From Mycolicibacterium sp. ND9-15 (GTDB lineage: Bacteria > Actinomycetota > Actinomycetes > Mycobacteriales > Mycobacteriaceae): a stretch of DNA of 64,000 bases. The notes under the pieces were generated by a model that saw nothing but the letters and a program-made list of their open reading frames with translations, had not been told where the DNA came from and did not search any database. Shown piece by piece: positions 62,501 to 64,000 of the stretch (its first letter is position 1; each line of letters opens with the position of its first letter). The stretch lies in contig NZ_CP142362.1 of NCBI RefSeq assembly GCF_035918395.1, forward strand, positions 347,501-411,500, read 5' to 3'. A program made the position numbers and the translations under genes.

Positions 62501-64000
62501 CAAATCGGCGATCGCATGGCGCGCAGTGCGTGCCGAGATTCTGGCCGCACAGGGCCGCCACCATGACGCCGTGGCAATGGCACACGAAGCTGTCGAGGTC
62601 GCCGGCGGTACCGACCTGGTGCTCGACCACGCCGATGCATGCCTGACCTTGGGCCGTGTCCTAGATGCGGCCGGGGATGCAAAGGGCGCCAATGCTGCTC
62701 GTGACAACGCCAAGGCGTTGTATGCGGCCAAGGAAGTGACGAACGCGATCACTCAGGTGAACACGCAAGTCATATCTGCATCGACGACGACAGCGAAGAC
62801 AAGGCCGTCATCGCGCCTCGCGGTGAGAAACAGGGCCACTAAGACCTTCACCGCCGTTATCGAGGCGATGCAGGCTGGGGATGTCGCCGCGGCAGCGGAG
62901 CTCTTCTCAGATCGACTCGGCTATGACGACCGTCGTCGGTTGAGCGGTGACCCGATCGAGAAGCGCGCCGGAGCGCGGGCGGCATTAGAACGCCTCGGTG
63001 AGCAGTATTGCCACTTCGAGTCGCGCACGTTGGCGGCACGCGGTGAGCGTCTGGCGCTGTTACACGTGCGCTGGTCCGACGACGCCGGCAACGAGACCGC
63101 CGGGCTCATCGTGGCCGAGGTCGACGGTGACGGGCAGATCATCTACCAGGGCCGCTTCGACGAGGACTTCGATGACGCGTATCGCGAGCTGGATCGGCGC
63201 TACTACGCCGGCGAGGGTTCAGCGTTCGCCGAAAGTGGAGCCACGGGCACCGAGTGGACGCTCGCGCTGAACCGAGGCGACCTCGACAGACTGTTCAACG
63301 AACTCATGGCGCCGGATGTCTGCATCAAGAATCGTTCGCGCTCCGCCTTTCCGGATCGCTCGGGAGCGGAATACCGAACCACGCTGGAAGAGCTTGCGAC
63401 GATGGTGGTCTCGTCGCGATCTTGGTGCCCGGCTATGCGGTGGTTGTCATCGAACTGCTTCGTTGCACGTTGCGAACGGGAAGCTGTCGGCACGGACGGG
63501 CAGCACTACACCTGGTTCTTCGTCATCGTGTTCGAGGTTCGCGACGGGCGGATCGCGTCGATGTGCGAATTCGAACCCGACGACGAGGATGCGGCCTTCG
63601 CCTACGCCGAAGAGCGACTATGGACGATCACGAGCAGGATGGCGGTCACGAACCGGGCCAGTGCATTAGGCGACGTCGCATGGCGGGCATTGCAGCTCCA
63701 CGACGCAGAAGCCGCCGTCGGAGCGCAACGAGCACGGTTCGTGTATGACGACAGGCGGCGACTCAGCGGTGACCCCATAGCAGGTGCTGCTGAATTGCGC
63801 GAAGCCACTGATCGCATTCTCGAGCAATACCCGAATACCGAGTGGCGAACGCTGGCCGTCCGCGGTGAGCGGCTCGAATTGCGTTGGCAGCGCTTGACGG
63901 ACGATGCCGGAAACGAGGCGACGACCCTAAACGTTCTCGACTACGACGAAGACGGGCAGCTCGCGTACTTCGGCCGCTTCGAAGACGACGACTTCGACAG
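59574..64000 (+). CDS. Zinc-ribbon/nucleotide cyclase/STAND ATPase giant protein (partial)
   Basis: At least 1,475 residues; runs off the window. Two zinc ribbons open the protein (Cys 8/11/22/25 and 33/36/47/50), then a class III cyclase domain (VMFADLAGSTS with Asp79; KYIGDGFMAVWG with Lys119 and Asp123; DALNVGARLE). Next comes an ATPase (Walker A GDPGVGKSR, 287-295; Walker B VVLVLDDIQWAD), a TPR-like helical region, and repeated SnoaL-like modules. The phrase YDDRRRLSGDPI recurs at residues 1117 and 1391. Such proteins probably make cAMP in response to a ligand. The preceding kinase-fold gene is 2 bp away. Confidence 0.85.
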   Translation, partial: MAENRRACSSCKTPNEEDARFCEGCGASLARVCATCGVEASATARFCRGCGTALDGQLSAKDGPVAAAVRKTVTVMFADLAGSTSFEEKVDVETAREVIGRYHDLLRSVAQRHRAGMTKYIGDGFMAVWGVPEIGPDDAPHAVEAAVALQEHFVELAAEVAGTHGVELALRVAVNTGEVVVGADDADLVGDALNVGARLEAECPRGRVVVGEETWRATRNRYGYESLGQVQVKGRTAPVAVYQWVGHQSEPADAAPFVGRDEEFCRLQSVLDDAVESHQPRLVTVIGDPGVGKSRLAAEFTAAQANTRVVDARCVIEASVALAPIIEVLRAHDLESDLPAAISERDRLLRALTGLVSGDAGSVEENFWALRRFVEVLAADQPVVLVLDDIQWADTLLLDFIEHLMEWLRGVPVLVLALARPELRESRPDLVTVSRWVSEAVHLGGLNAGSTAELASKVLGAARLPDELLRRLPSSTGGNPLFVRELIGMLAHDGVLVERPAGWRLTIDVDAIAIPPTIHALLASRLERLEPTDRRVLEIASVIGSDFSPDTVRALAGSAAPGVELSLNRLRRRELLQPSGAYVGDEPVWRFHHFLIRDVAYRRLLKSDRADLHKRLADWVEAGGPSVAFDADEVVARHLEAAHTYRLELGAADEHTSDLALRSARHYAASARRALDRDELVSAGTQAARGAALAMADAGLHADLLLTGCEAFLSAGDVAAGAPLVDDLDRIADEALSPWAICYRCQFTVYTDPARLPEVDDLLRGAIDEFGRRRDHAGLAKAHRVRAGARARLGRIGDCETDLFEALIAARQSGDHRQITAALGAAPNAALWGPSPVPKAGGRCLDVVRMQRMTTAAPSLEATSLRCLAVLELLRGRPDKARTMLADARQVVADLGLRHGLMETELFAGIIESIEGDPVAAEPHFRTALEGLDALGVGADAGQAAALLARSVLAQGRVDEADEYATKSERLAGRNLKSAIAWRAVRAEILAAQGRHHDAVAMAHEAVEVAGGTDLVLDHADACLTLGRVLDAAGDAKGANAARDNAKALYAAKEVTNAITQVNTQVISASTTTAKTRPSSRLAVRNRATKTFTAVIEAMQAGDVAAAAELFSDRLGYDDRRRLSGDPIEKRAGARAALERLGEQYCHFESRTLAARGERLALLHVRWSDDAGNETAGLIVAEVDGDGQIIYQGRFDEDFDDAYRELDRRYYAGEGSAFAESGATGTEWTLALNRGDLDRLFNELMAPDVCIKNRSRSAFPDRSGAEYRTTLEELATMVVSSRSWCPAMRWLSSNCFVARCEREAVGTDGQHYTWFFVIVFEVRDGRIASMCEFEPDDEDAAFAYAEERLWTITSRMAVTNRASALGDVAWRALQLHDAEAAVGAQRARFVYDDRRRLSGDPIAGAAELREATDRILEQYPNTEWRTLAVRGERLELRWQRLTDDAGNEATTLNVLDYDEDGQLAYFGRFEDDDFD

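Overview
The window looks like the chromosome of a mycobacterium, probably a fast-growing Mycolicibacterium-type species. It is GC-rich and uses many GTG starts and ATGA/GTGA stop-start overlaps. It carries signature mycobacterial genes (pimA, the PIM acyltransferase, pgsA, aftC, clpC2, DUF4333 and MPT63-like exported proteins) in an order that, from memory, matches two blocks of M. tuberculosis (about Rv2578c-Rv2617 and Rv2667-Rv2673). Product names rest on protein motifs and remembered family sequences; no search was run.

Layout. 1-14,241: acyl-CoA dehydrogenase tail, radical SAM protein, small exported and membrane proteins, then a mostly minus-strand run hisS, glyoxalase II-like, (ppiB on plus), DUF4333 lipoprotein, a 26-bp tandem repeat, relA, apt, a solute-binding lipoprotein, secF-secD-yajC. 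14,440-16,500: a decayed aldehyde dehydrogenase, an intact IS481-family element and a P450-derived mini-protein. 16,733-19,981: a large cyclase/STAND/LuxR regulator. 20,030-25,634: membrane proteins, the ruvCAB operon under a LexA-like box, and an MscS channel. 25,679-38,058: yebC, a palindrome-controlled acyl-CoA dehydrogenase, then a long minus-strand run thrS, HIT, pgsA, PIM acyltransferase, pimA, two small proteins, pdxS, tesB, pdxT (PIM lipid and vitamin B6 synthesis).

38,235-44,543: a stress-flavoured region with DUF1990, a GAF-ANTAR protein, an L,D-transpeptidase, a proline-rich exported protein, and a holin-like/DUF3618/LDH-like/universal stress run behind a SigF-type promoter. 44,631-45,325: four tRNAs (Val-CAC on minus; Gly-GCC, Cys-GCA, Val-GAC on plus). 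The 3' end of tRNA-Val(GAC) is repeated at 48,918-48,945. The two copies bracket a 3.6-kb eroded island of hypothetical membrane proteins and gene remnants. 49,650-51,320 is a scarred stretch with truncated SRPBCC and AraC genes. From 51,330 conserved order resumes: clpC2 under two palindromes, an ECF sigma factor coupled to ogt, an MPT63-like protein, GNAT, ZapE, a hydrolase-like lipoprotein, aftC, a kinase-fold protein, and a giant zinc-ribbon/cyclase/ATPase protein that runs off the end.

Most notable: the IS481-type element sits exactly at the apex of a terminator hairpin, with a 15-bp target duplication made of the loop plus 5 bp of stem on each side. Also notable are short repeat elements inserted in frame in pdxS and pgsA, the tRNA-bounded island, the 26-bp minisatellite at the relA stop codon, and several enzyme-like proteins that lack a key catalytic residue.
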